Positions 37,710-48,210 of a stretch of 64,000 bases of DNA are shown here, one piece after another. The notes below the pieces were generated by a model. That model saw nothing but the letters and a program-made list of their open reading frames with translations. It was not told the origin of the DNA and ran no database searches. Numbering within the stretch: position 1 is the stretch's first letter; the number at the start of each line of letters is the position of its first letter. The position numbers and the translations under genes are program-made. The stretch is from Lateolabrax maculatus (taxonomy: Eukaryota > Chordata > Actinopteri > Acropomatiformes > Lateolabracidae): contig CM062214.1 in NCBI GenBank assembly GCA_031216445.1, positions 16,832,001 through 16,896,000 of the forward strand, in the 5' to 3' direction.

Positions 37710-40700
37710 TAGTGTTGATAGTACAATCCACAACACACTGTATCAGTTGTTATTTCTTGTGTTACAAAGTAATGTACTGGGTTGGCATTTTTGTGATGAA
37801 CTTGCACTTATTCATCACACCACATGTAACCTAATAAATAAAACAATTAATGAATCATAAGAGGATTGGTTGCTATTATTTATTCATTTAAGATGAATGC
37901 GATTTATGTAGTTAAACTAAAACAAAATTCAAGTCTACATTCAGGAAACATGCTCAAAAGACAGCAGCATGTTAGACTGAAAAAAACCACAACCTGTGCT
38001 TGAGGATAACAGACTGATAGTCTGGACTCTCACAGATTTCCCCATAGAGACAAGTATGAATACAACTCACTTTTACCACGAAGACTACTGGACTTGGTCA
38101 TATAGTTCCCATGGTGAATTACGCCAGCTTCAACTACTGTAAACCTGCTTTGATGTGTATCGTTTCTACTGAAACAAAAGTAATATAATTTAACCAAAAA
38201 CGGTAAAAGAATTACCTAGTGCTATAACAATAAATCAGCCAAGCTGGCTATTTCCAGATGTGGGCCCATAAGTAACAAGAAATTGCAGTACAAAAATACC
38301 AAAGATATGTTTTTTTATGATATGATGATTGAACAATGATACATTACATCATTTGTACAGACAAGTTTATTTTTTTTTTTTCCAGGAATGTTACCACAGA
38401 CACTCAGTTTGTAAATGCTACAATACTGCAACTGCAGGGGCTTTCATCAGTGGGCCATTGGCTCACTCACCATTGTGGTACCTCATTCGGTGATAGATGG
38501 AGACTTAAAAGACATTTATTTAAATCAAAATCTTTGAGATTATAACTTTAAGGAACCTTCACAAAAACGTTTGCTAATGTTATGTGTTGGTGTAAAAACA
38601 ATGACTTTCGGCTGTTGTTATCTTGTTATCTGAATTTTTTTACTTCTCAAATATCAATATAGCTATCTGCCTCAGAAATCCAGTATCAATTGGACTATAG
38701 AGCTTACACATTACTACGCAAATCAAGCTTAACAATATGGAACAGTTAGGCAACATAAATATATGATATACTATCATACAGACCCAGAAGTTTTTTATTC
38801 ACATTAATGCTTTATAAACCTATTGATTTTTAGCTATTGTCCTTTTTGAACATGAAATATGGTATACTAAATGTTTTTTAATCAATAATCACAATCAGTG
38901 TGTGTAGCACATCCTTTCAGGCATCTTTTTCTCATGGAGTAGCAAAAATAAGATATTATTCCAGTTCCAGGTTTTGGTGGGAGTAAGGGATGATATAAGA
39001 TGACTACAATTTTCTCAGAACAGCCTCATCCGTCTGATATGCGATATCCAATTTGCTTTTCGACTTCTTTTCACCTGCAGCTGTATCACAGCTCCATTTA
39101 AGTTTTACAGCCTGTAAACTGCATGGCATCACACTCAAACTCAGCCTATCAAACTCCATGTATACTGAACAAATAATTCCACTGAAATTAACTCATATTT
39201 CTATTGAAGACATAAAGAATTATTATGATTATTATTAGAAAATCAGTTAACTTTGGGGAAGGCATTTCTCAGAGAAAAACATATCTGATACTTAAACATA
39301 GGTCATAGGTTGTATTAGGTTCTATTAAATTAGTTTGGTGGTAAAATACTATCTGAAGTGATTTCAGCTTGGAATTATTTTTTTTTTTGTGTGCCTGCAA
39401 CCTTTTATTATGCTTTATTACAACTAATGAGACGATTGGGCACTTCCCTTGTATAAGTTTGTTTGAATGATTGTTTGTATGATTTTTTTTCACAGTGTGG
39501 GTTATGATAACTAGGAGGCATTTGAACTTCAATCTTGGCAACATTGTAAATTTTACATCGGTTCACACTTTTCAGATCTGCTGGCAAATGATGAAATAAA
39601 TATTTGCTGCTCAAAAGCTAATGATATCTAAATTGTGAACAATACATTTAAACAGAATTAAAATGACTTCTTTTGACTTGAGCCCTGTGATTTCTCTTTG
39701 TGGACATTTCACCCTCCCTTGCCCAGCGGATCCAGAGAGCCAGGCTTTGAGGAAAGTCTTTTTGTGTTAAAGCCTTTGAATATCTATTCTTTATGATCTC
39801 TATTCCCTCTGCTGAAGTTCAGAGTGTGCATGAGCGGAGGAAGGGGAAGGGTGGAATCATAACACTGATGATGAGATGACACCGAACATACTTTGGAGAG
39901 CATTTTTGATTCTTTACACATTTTCCTAAACTCAGACAAATATATCCAGAAGCTATCACTGTATTCCATAAGCTGGTTCGATGAATAATGGTTGTTATGA
40001 CAGGGAGCAGTGTCAATCAGACATGATAGCTTGAAGAAGTAAAATAAACATGAAACAAGACGAATAAAAAGAGAGTTATATAAAGCTCTCCTTGATGTTC
40101 AGCATCGTACCTCTTTACCCCTAGTGTGTCTGTTCTATAATGGCACAAAGTAGGGATAGGTTGGCGCTGTCTTTTTCATCTCTCTGCCTTTTGTTAGTAT
40201 GTTGAGAGAGGCAAAGAGAGAGGGAGAGTGAGGAAGGAGGAAGACGAGGAGGGTGCTGGGGATTGGACCCGGTCCCTGCACACCCAATTAAAGGAATCTT
40301 CTGCTCAAAGACACAGTCTGGCAACATGTGTTCAGACATTTGTCTTCCTGAGTGTTGTGATTTACGGTACCATGGAGCTAAAGGCTAAATTAGCAGTTGC
40401 CCAACATCAGAGACCAAACAGAAATGTTGGATGGGCGAGGATTGTCAGATAGGATCAGGCAGGCAGTGTGCTGCTGTCCTGTTTTCATCATCACATGCAA
40501 CAGTATGGGCTGGCGACCATGGTGCTTTGTTTACTGACAAGTCAAAATAACATTTGCTGTAATATTATTTTCAGTTTTTACGTTAACAGCATGTTAATCG
40601 ACACCACATCATGGAAGAAGCAAAACACTTTTGAGCTGTACATTAAAAATGTTTTGTCTATTTACTATATCTTGTATCACCATGTTGTGCTTTCTGACAT

Positions 40701-43700
40701 AGGGGTTAGGGTTAATATAACACATTTCTGGATAATAACATTTCTATGGCCTATATTTCTCTCAACCACAGTGTTATAGTTCTGAAATTAGAGATAAAAA
40801 TAATAATTATTTCAAGTTGTTTCACACAGCAGACCACAATTTTCAGAATGCTGTAGTTATTCTGGTCCATTTCTTTAATGAGGAGAGTGGACAGTATGGA
40901 TGGGCTGCCACTCTTCAGTAATGTTAGGTATCCTTACTTGTGTGGCTTCTGTCATTTACATCCATGCATAGATATGAGTCCATATGAAATATTCCGTCCT
41001 GGATGTGGGATTTGTTTTCTATCCTCTGAACCTTGAAAACATAAACTCTAATCGAGATCCTCCTTCCCCAGATACTGCTTTGATCTCTTCCTGTGGGACC
41101 TGTATGTGCCACACAGGGTTCTCTGATAAGCCTTAGAACCAGGCAGCAATTACACCACTAATTACACAAGTATAAAACCATGACCTTGCACTTGATTTAC
41201 CTGCCTCTGTGCTTCGCCTCAGAATCCGACTTCTGTAAACATTTTGCACACAAACAAGAGCAGACACAGTGATACACAAAGTTGTTAACACAAATTAAAA
41301 ACAACAAAAAAAGGAACCTTTATGCTAAATGCACAGACAGTACAGTTGCTGGAGTTGCGGGTTGTGCCATCCCAGCAGCCGGTATAGAGGTGTGATCTCA
41401 CAAGGTGAGTGGATGCTAGAGGAGAAGGCTGCCTTACGGTCAGCAGGGAGGCAGCGGGCCTCAGGGAAAAGCTCTTAACTTCTGTCAGGCACAAATAACC
41501 ACGCCATTTTTCACCTCCTGATTTTTAACTGAGAAAATCATTCCGGTCCCCAGTCATATGAACTCTATGCACATGCCATGAGTCAGTTCTAGCTCTGACA
41601 GGAAAGAGTTCCTGTCTGAGCCAATCTTTATTTCTTTGCTGTTGCAGGACCTTTTTCTTCACAGTTCAGTGTTTTTGAATATTGGGTATAATATACCGAT
41701 CTTACTATAGACTGTATCAATGCATTACTCTCTAACTATTGTATCTCTGGGCATGGATGAGTTCAGTGTGACAACTCTGTCTTGATTTCATGCTTTTGTG
41801 ACCAAGAGGCTACAGCACGCAGTAAGACTATTCCTGAAGAATAAATATAATAAATAATTGTCTGTTACCTAAGAAATATCATTATTAAATCCTCAGGTTA
41901 CAGATAGTACTGAATATTATTATAACGGCATGAAATGCATAATCGTTATCAAGAATCAATGTAAATCTAAATTGTCATTGCAGCTTTTGATGTGGGATCG
42001 GCAGAACAGATGAGGCACTATTAACACTCTTATTTCCTACATATTTGTCAACATAACCCTGAATAAAACTAGTAGAAATGATAGATTTTAAACTGTGAAT
42101 TACATTCAATCACATGAATGCACTCATTATTTAGTATGCAAAAGAATTCTTGTTTATACAGAAATGTAGACATAATGTGTTTGGACACAGTGATTTACTG
42201 TGGTCAAGCCGCTGCTAGGTGGTGCTATTGGTAGCACTCTCTCTAAAGGGAGAGACAACACACTTAGAGTGAAGCAACATTGTGTTCATCTGTATTTGCC
42301 AAAATCGTTAAAGTCTAGCAAGTAGCTATCCTGCAGTTCATGTTTTATATTTTAAGGCATTTCTGTGTATATACTGTACAATATACAGTACTCCCCATGT
42401 CTGCAGAAATAGCAGCAATGACTTTTTAGCTGCCTCCCAGGTCTGCACTCCTGAGGCGCTGGTTCTTAAAGTGAAAATATATAAGAGTGGGTGCCCCCGT
42501 GCTCGAGTATGTTGCCATACATCACATCATTTAACACTTTGAACTGTCAGAAATGTGTCACTCTGTCTCTCTCTTGATACCTTCATCTGTCAGAGTGAAA
42601 TCATAAATACAATCATTTCCCCATGTTGGCTCTTTATTCTGTCAACCGTTTCAAAATGTGACTGTGCCTCTTCATTTCCGACGCATGAATAAGTGAAAAG
42701 CCATTAATATGTCTCTTTCATTACAATCTGGCACTCTGCACTGCATGAGCATGCAAAGAACTTTGTGTTTGCTGGGCTCGGGTTCTGATGTCCGATTTGT
42801 AAGGCAACAAAGATATGTCACCATGTCCGCATGAAAAAAGAAAAAAATGTCACTCTGAGAATTCATATTTTGTTCCTGCTGTGTAAACACTAGTGCAGTA
42901 CAAGAAAAAGAGTACATTTCACACAGTAAATTAAGAGTTATATCTCCTTAAAATTATGAGCAAAATGTTTGCACTCATCTTTATTAATTACATTTTTGTA
43001 AGCCCAGCTGAACTAATCTTTCCTCAAGAAAAATTAATAAATGATTTAAAAAATCATAGCCTACATGTAGCCTTCTGTACTCTGCCTCATTGTGAGTTTA
43101 GTGTTAAACAAACATTTTCTCCAAATTAACTGTACAAAAATTGGGAATACTGTGCTTGTGGTCAAACCCTTCAGACTTAGTTTTTCTGTGTGTTTTGGCT
43201 AAAGATCACCACATCATTTTACACATTTTTTCCTCTTTTCTATCGGCACTCCCAAGACAAGATTAGAGGGGAAACTCATCAGTCTCCTTGGCTGTTGTCT
43301 GATAAACTTTTTATTTGAAGGGTGTCCTGTCTGGTGTCTCTGGTGTCTTCCTCCAGTGCACTCCTGATTTGAAATATAGCCTTACATAATGAGGGAGAAA
43401 AATAGAGCGGTGTTGCACCCCTGAGCTGGTGTCAGCTTAATCAATCATTTTTAAACACAGGCAGGCATGCTTACTCTACTCGCTTCACATCCGCCACATC
43501 CTTCCCCTGCTCAACAATGTGACAGCAGCATAATTCATTTTAACTCAAAAATTAAACAGGCAGCATCAAACTTGTCCTTGCATCCTTTTTGTTTAAACAC
43601 AGCACAGTGTGTTGATCTGAGTGTGTGTGTTTATGTTGATTTTGTTTTGTGCTTTTATATTGCACCATTTATTTTTTGGGCGCAAAATATAACATTGTTT

Positions 43701-45111
43701 CTTATCTTTATCTTATGAAATACATGTACACATATGTAAGGAGTGTTTAGATGTACCTGTGTACAGTGTACATTTTAACATGTGTCTGGTGCACATATAA
43801 GCATGTATTTTTCATAGCATTAATGTAGAGGTGCTGTATTGTGTGTCTGTGTTTTTCAGAGGTGTGCTTACGTATCTCTGAAGTTCAGGTTTCTCATCCT
43901 CGATGCTGAATATGCAACAGACAAGGAATGTTAGTGTAGGGTTCACACGGTCAAATTGCAGTGGGTCAGGAGGTCAGGGGAATTTGGACGAGCTGTAGCT
44001 GAGCAGGAGGAATGAAACTTGGCCTCTTCGCTTGGCAGTGAGAGATTCCTTCTGGCTTTCTGTCAAGAAGTCGGCCTTCACTGCAGCACAGCTCCAAAAG
44101 TTATATCATGCTCTTCTTGGTGAGTTACATGCAAGGAGCGCTGCCCTGGAAACATGAAAACAGATTATTTTTGACAAAGTCTCGCCCTGTGACTAGTGCA
44201 AACCTAAAATTTTACTTAAAATGTAGCCTACTTTTTTTTCTTCTTTTATTTTTTATTTAATGGATTCAGTATTTTTATATGGATTCAATATTTCACTTTT
44301 ATCTTCATGCTTTTGAATTATACACACCTGCACATGCTCAGTGAAGCTGAAATTAGAGTGTAGCAGAGTAAAACATTGTACTCTGCATCGCTCACCTTGT
44401 GTTTCAATGTTTGTTCAATTTACCTTCAAGTAAATTATGTCACTTGATTAATGAAGTGTTTATCCAGCTTGAAAGCAAACAAATGTAAGGTCAACACCAA
44501 TTACAAAAGCTGCGCTTGATCTCAGTGATCATTTTCATTTAAGACCCTGAATCCAAATAAAGGACAAGACAAAAGGCCATCACAACTTTTTCTGAAAAGA
44601 GAATACATCAGCAAGACTCCGCTAAAAGTACCTTACATTTGTGCCAATTTACAGTACGTCAGTCATGTACTGCAGCTGTTGGGTGTGGATGCAGTCAAAT
44701 ACAGTGATTATGTATACTGTTTTAGCCATGTTTATCCTATTCATCATTTTTATGCCATTCCAGTCTGTGATCTTTTATTTATAAAATAAAGTAACAGTAT
44801 GGTAACCTAGAATTAAATTGTATACTTTATCACATTAGGTGCTATGTGGGCTTGTGTTTTAAGGCAGGCATACTGGTTGGTTACATAAATGTAATCATCA
44901 AGACTGTTATGTGAATGATGGCCATTTTAATTAAGACAATCTAACATTTGAATGAGACCTTGTAAAGTCAGCCTAATGAATATTAATATACAGATATGTA
45001 GTATTTAAATGGTTAAACCATTCCCTTTATAATTTGATCACTTTATAAGTTCCTTAGTTTTTGGCATAGGGATGTTTTTTTTTTTGTTATTTTTTTTATT
45101 ATTATTATTAT
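37710..45111. other. Non-coding intergenic stretch up to the CpG island
   Basis: No exon is supported. It is AT-rich, with a complex patch at about 42,470-42,800 and another at 43,240-43,330. It ends in an AT-rich block with T-runs and an ATT repeat (45,075-45,111) that stops exactly where the CpG island starts. Confidence 0.55.
45098..45111. repeat. ATT trinucleotide run
   Basis: Short (ATT)n after two T-runs, directly bordering the CpG island. Confidence 0.75.
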
Positions 45112-46330
45112 CACTGGCTCGTCTGGGAGCCAGAGGGCAGGGCCATGTCAAAGTCCACGTGCACCGCTCTGAAGGGGCGGTGCCCGCCGATCACGTGCAG
45201 ACAGCGTGCTGTTTGTAATCGCGTGCGCAACAAGCGGCGCACGGGCTGCCGGTCGCCGGAGTGACGCGCGGTGCCAGCTGCACGGCGGCGCCGCGTCTTA
45301 AAGCGCCTTCTCCGCCGCGCCGCTGTCAACCTCAACTTTTCGTCAGGCGGCGCGCAGACACACAGGAGAGGGGAAGAGTCCTCTCATCAGCCCGGGCGGA
45401 CCCGCTCAGAAACGCAGTCCGCTCCTCCCACAGGACGGTGGAGATGATGATGATGATGGTGATGATGATGACGATGATAATGGTGGTGGTGATGATGAAA
45501 ATAATGAAGTGCGCCCCGGCTGTCCCTGTTTGAATTCTCACACATGAAAGTTGAGCTGTTTTTTGTTTGTTTTTTGCATGCTCCGTGCTGCAGCCATGCA
45601 GTGAATGGATGTGCAGTGAATAATCCCTGATCCTCCGCAGCTTCATGACTGTGAACTTGCAAAACACAGACGCTGTTGTGCGTCGCGGGTGCAGTGCGTG
45701 GACTGCAAGTTGCCATATTTAGCTGGGAGGGCCGTTTGCAGATTGTGATTAAAGCAAAATAACAACAAAGACCTGACGTTTTTTTTCCACACAAATGACA
45801 TTCGGTTTCCCCTTATTCTGCAGTTTAATAGCCTATTATAACGGTTAAGATCACGGGACGGTGTGAGTGCATGTCACTGTGATGTATCTTGGCCAGTTCT
45901 CAGTTTTGCATTCAGCAGCAACACAAAGGTAGTGTTACCACAATTTGCCCAACTTGCAGCCTAACTGAGATTTACACACACAGGCCAGATGTAGAAAAAA
46001 AAAAAAACTGCTGAGGGCGGCTGGAGTGAGAAAACATTGCCATTCCCATGTAGAGCTGCGCAGGGTCGATCAGCATGGATTACTTTCAGGCCTACATCTA
46101 TTCTTCGGCTATTGACAACCTCTCCCTTTTCAGTTTGCATGACTGGAGCTCTCTCTAGCGCTGCTAGTGGACAATCAAACCTACACACCCACCTCCAGAC
46201 ACACTCGCATTTCTCATTTCTTACTTCTAGTCTAAATTAGATAGCGAGGCGCAGTGTCGGAGCTCACAGATCGCAAAAGAATTAGTTTGAAGTGCCGGCG
46301 GTAGTTGAGCAGCGAATCTGAAAATTCAAC
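45112..46330 (+). promoter_or_regulatory. CpG-island promoter and 5' UTR region
   Basis: Sequence changes abruptly from an ATT-repeat/T-run tract to CpG-dense DNA at about 45,112. The densest part is 45,150-45,440, and a second dense part leads into the coding exon from about 46,225. Two palindromic CACGTG E-boxes (45,156-45,161 and 45,192-45,197) flank a GC box GGGGCGG (45,174-45,180). No clear TATA box is placed relative to a start site, so dispersed CpG-type initiation is likely. The transcription start, and whether an upstream non-coding exon exists, cannot be set from sequence alone. CpG islands at vertebrate promoters are well established; assigning this one to the exon at 46,331 rests on adjacency. 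Confidence 0.65.
45441..45507. repeat. GAT/GGT trinucleotide microsatellite
   Basis: An imperfect run of GAT with GGT and AAT variants in the promoter region. On the minus strand it would read as poly-histidine, which explains a spurious His-rich frame there. Confidence 0.85.
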
Positions 46331-46484
46331 ATGGAGTCCCCTCCAGATCCAGCGAGCGACCCGGGCAACAGCGCCTCGGAGCCGGCTACCCCGGTCAGGG
46401 AAACCCCGGTAAACCTGGAGACGCTCCGGAAAGCGGACCATCCAGCCCCGGTTCGGAGGCAGACCTGCTCCAGCACCAACAGAG
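46331..46484 (+). CDS. First coding exon (partial gene), unidentified product
   Basis: This is the only stretch I accept as protein coding in a host gene. It starts at an ATG with A at -3 and G at +4 (AACATGG, a strong Kozak context). An in-frame TGA lies just upstream at 46,319-46,321, so the start is not an internal methionine of a longer frame. The exon is 154 nt: 51 full codons plus one base, ending AGAG before GTAAGC, so it hands over in phase 1. The peptide begins MESPPDP and is rich in P, E, S and T, with two TP sites and a basic RRQT stretch near the end that fits a kinase consensus. No folded domain, signal peptide or membrane segment is visible. It sits inside a CpG island. The open frame runs about 36 nt past the donor before stopping, so the splice call rests on the donor consensus. 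I do not recognise the family; a nuclear or signalling protein is possible but unproven. Confidence 0.72.
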
Positions 46485-46490
46485 GTAAGC
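46485..46490 (+). other. Splice donor of the first coding exon
   Basis: The exon end AGAG is followed by GTAAGC, a near-perfect match to the vertebrate U1 donor consensus. No other equally good donor is seen in the following 40 bases before the frame terminates. The acceptor and second exon are not identified and probably lie beyond the window. Confidence 0.7.
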
Positions 46491-46544
46491 GGACCGCATT
46501 TTTTCGCTTCTTCGCCGTGTGACAAATAAACACCGATCGGGGGA

Positions 46545-46554
46545 GGGGGGGGGG
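46545..46554. repeat. G10 run
   Basis: Preceded by GGGGGA, about 60 bases after the splice donor. It is G-quadruplex-prone on the transcript strand. Confidence 0.85.
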
Positions 46555-46811
46555 AATCATTTTTTTTATTATTTATTTATTTATTTTTTAAATCAAACTT
46601 CCCAATGAATTAAATCGCTTCGCCGTAAATAACTGCACACGGTGTAAATTCACCCGGGCACAGGGGACGCGGCTCAGCGTGCGGGAGGCTGCCGCCGCGG
46701 CTCTCCGCCCGCCCGGCTGTAATTAGCGCCTCGGTGTGTGTTGCTGGTGTTTTCGGGGCTCCACTGACAGCTCCGATCATAGGAGTGGAGGGGTGGTGGT
46801 GGTGGTGCTGA

Positions 46812-46822
46812 GGGGGGGGGGG
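46812..46822. repeat. G11 run
   Basis: Uninterrupted G tract preceded by a GGT repeat. Confidence 0.85.
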
Positions 46823-47131
46823 AGGTGATACGGTCACAGATGTCACATTTACTCCCGACTGCAAGATAAATCAATTACCCGGCAACTTAAAAAATCGCCC
46901 GACAGGAGCGTCTCTGCCGCGCCAAAAACAGGCCGACCTGTCTGCCCCGACGCGATATTGTCAAAGTGTCAAAAGTGAACTTTTGCAGACTGCGGGCCAG
47001 TTCATCGATCAGTCCCCATTCTCCCTTTTTCTTTTTTCCTTTTCGTTTGGGGTAGGGGACGTGTCCTCCACTACTCCTGACACAGCACACAGCGCCGTCT
47101 GGCTGGATTTATTATTTTATTTCTTTCTTTC

Positions 47132-47209
47132 TTTTTTTTTTTTTTTTACGTCTCCAGCTAACAGATTTAGGCTATTCCTGTGTGCACAAAAAAAAAAAAA
47201 AAAAAAAAA
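47132..47209. repeat. T16 run and A22 run, 40 bp apart
   Basis: T-run at 47,132-47,147 and A-run at 47,188-47,209. They are complementary arms and could pair as an inverted repeat. Confidence 0.85.
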
Positions 47210-47280
47210 CACAACAGACGCCCCAGCAGCTGGAATATTTTGTCCAGCTCTCTTAAACCCTGTTGCAAACCCTAGTGCGA

Positions 47281-47281
47281 C

Positions 47282-47312
<31 letters not shown>

Positions 47313-47336
47313 ACACACACACACCCCCCCCACACG
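47281..47336. repeat. Compound C18-(AC)n-C7 microsatellite
   Basis: Eighteen C, about thirteen AC units, seven C and a final short AC. A compound simple repeat that is probably length-variable. Confidence 0.9.
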
Positions 47337-47639
47337 ATCACACGAGGAGGACTGCACGGGCCTCTCATTGTCAATCAGCCCGTCCAAAGTGTGTCCGCAG
47401 AGCTGCTGAGGACTGGTTCATTTCCCATGATTTACCCACCTCGTCCCGTCCATGTTGTACAGTACAGACAGTGTTTAACCACACCCCCTCTCGGCTGTCT
47501 CCGGTGCAGGCTCATCCAAGTTCAAAGAAATACTGTGGGGTGGTTTTTTTTTCTCCCCCCTCTTCTCCGCCGATTCTTGACAAGCAGAGTCAGCGAGGCA
47601 AAAGACGGCGTTGCGTTTCGACAATTAATTCATTGCACG

Positions 47640-47654
47640 TTTTTTTTTTTTTTT
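47640..47654. repeat. T15 run
   Basis: Uninterrupted T tract followed by a GT-rich stretch. Confidence 0.85.
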
Positions 47655-47840
47655 GTGTTGTGTGTGTGTTGTCTTGCCGCTGCGTGTGCGCGCCGGGTAT
47701 ATTTAGAGCGTGATGTGGTGAACGTGGAATGTGAGCTGGTTATGTAACAGGTTTAGCCATAAACAGAGGCGCGCGCGGCTGAGAGCAGAAATCACCATGG
47801 CAGATCTTCTCTCACTTTCTACGCGATCTCACCCCCATCA

Positions 47841-47920
47841 CCCCCCCCCCCCCCTCATGAATTAAGACAAATCGGCGCACTTCAGCGGGTGTCCGCACAC
47901 CGCTGAAGGGGGGGGGGGGG
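47841..47920. repeat. Nested inverted repeat: C14, hairpin, G13
   Basis: C14 (47,841-47,854) and G13 (47,908-47,920) flank a hairpin whose arms are 47,880-47,892 and 47,897-47,908. The hairpin has 12 pairs with one bulged G and loop CCGC. The C and G runs are themselves complementary, giving a potential outer stem; the last pair shares the first G of the run. Confidence 0.7.
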
Positions 47921-48019
47921 ACTGCGTGACTTTGTGGCTGGCACCGCCGGAGCACTTATGTAATAGCGGGGCAAAGACAGGTAGTTGGGAGGCTTCCTGG
48001 ATTGATTTCTCTCTCTCTC

Positions 48020-48038
48020 TTTTTTTTTTTTTTTTTTT
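48020..48038. repeat. T19 run after CT repeat
   Basis: Uninterrupted T tract preceded by CTCTCTCTC. Confidence 0.85.
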
Positions 48039-48189
48039 ACTCTCCCAAGTCTGACTTTCAGACACTCCTAACCTGCTGACCCATATTCACCCCACCCTTT
48101 TTATGCACAGGATTAAAGTGCGTCTGGGAAAGAGAAAGACAGGAAAAAAGAACGCCTTCGGTCTGTTATGTAATGCTGAATGGGTGAAG

Positions 48190-48210
48190 AAAAAAAAAAA
48201 AAAAAAAAAA
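48190..48210. repeat. A21 run
   Basis: Uninterrupted A tract, complementary to the T-run 150 bp upstream. Confidence 0.85.

Larger units (their letters stand above)
46491..47770 (+). promoter_or_regulatory. CpG-rich start of intron 1
   Basis: CpG density stays high after the donor, notably at 46,610-46,730, 46,900-46,950 and 47,580-47,790, interrupted by long homopolymers. It is probably the downstream shore of the promoter island and may hold alternative promoters. A long open frame here (46,983-47,747) is built on T and A runs and is not accepted as coding. Confidence 0.5.

Noticed and set aside
45387..45794. His-rich frame on the minus strand
   Set aside because: Poly-His is the antisense of the GAT microsatellite; no other coding signal.
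46983..47747. Longest open frame in the window (254 codons, + strand)
   Set aside because: Built from T-, A-, C- and AC-runs giving poly-F, poly-K, poly-P and HT repeats; lies in presumed intron; no domain.
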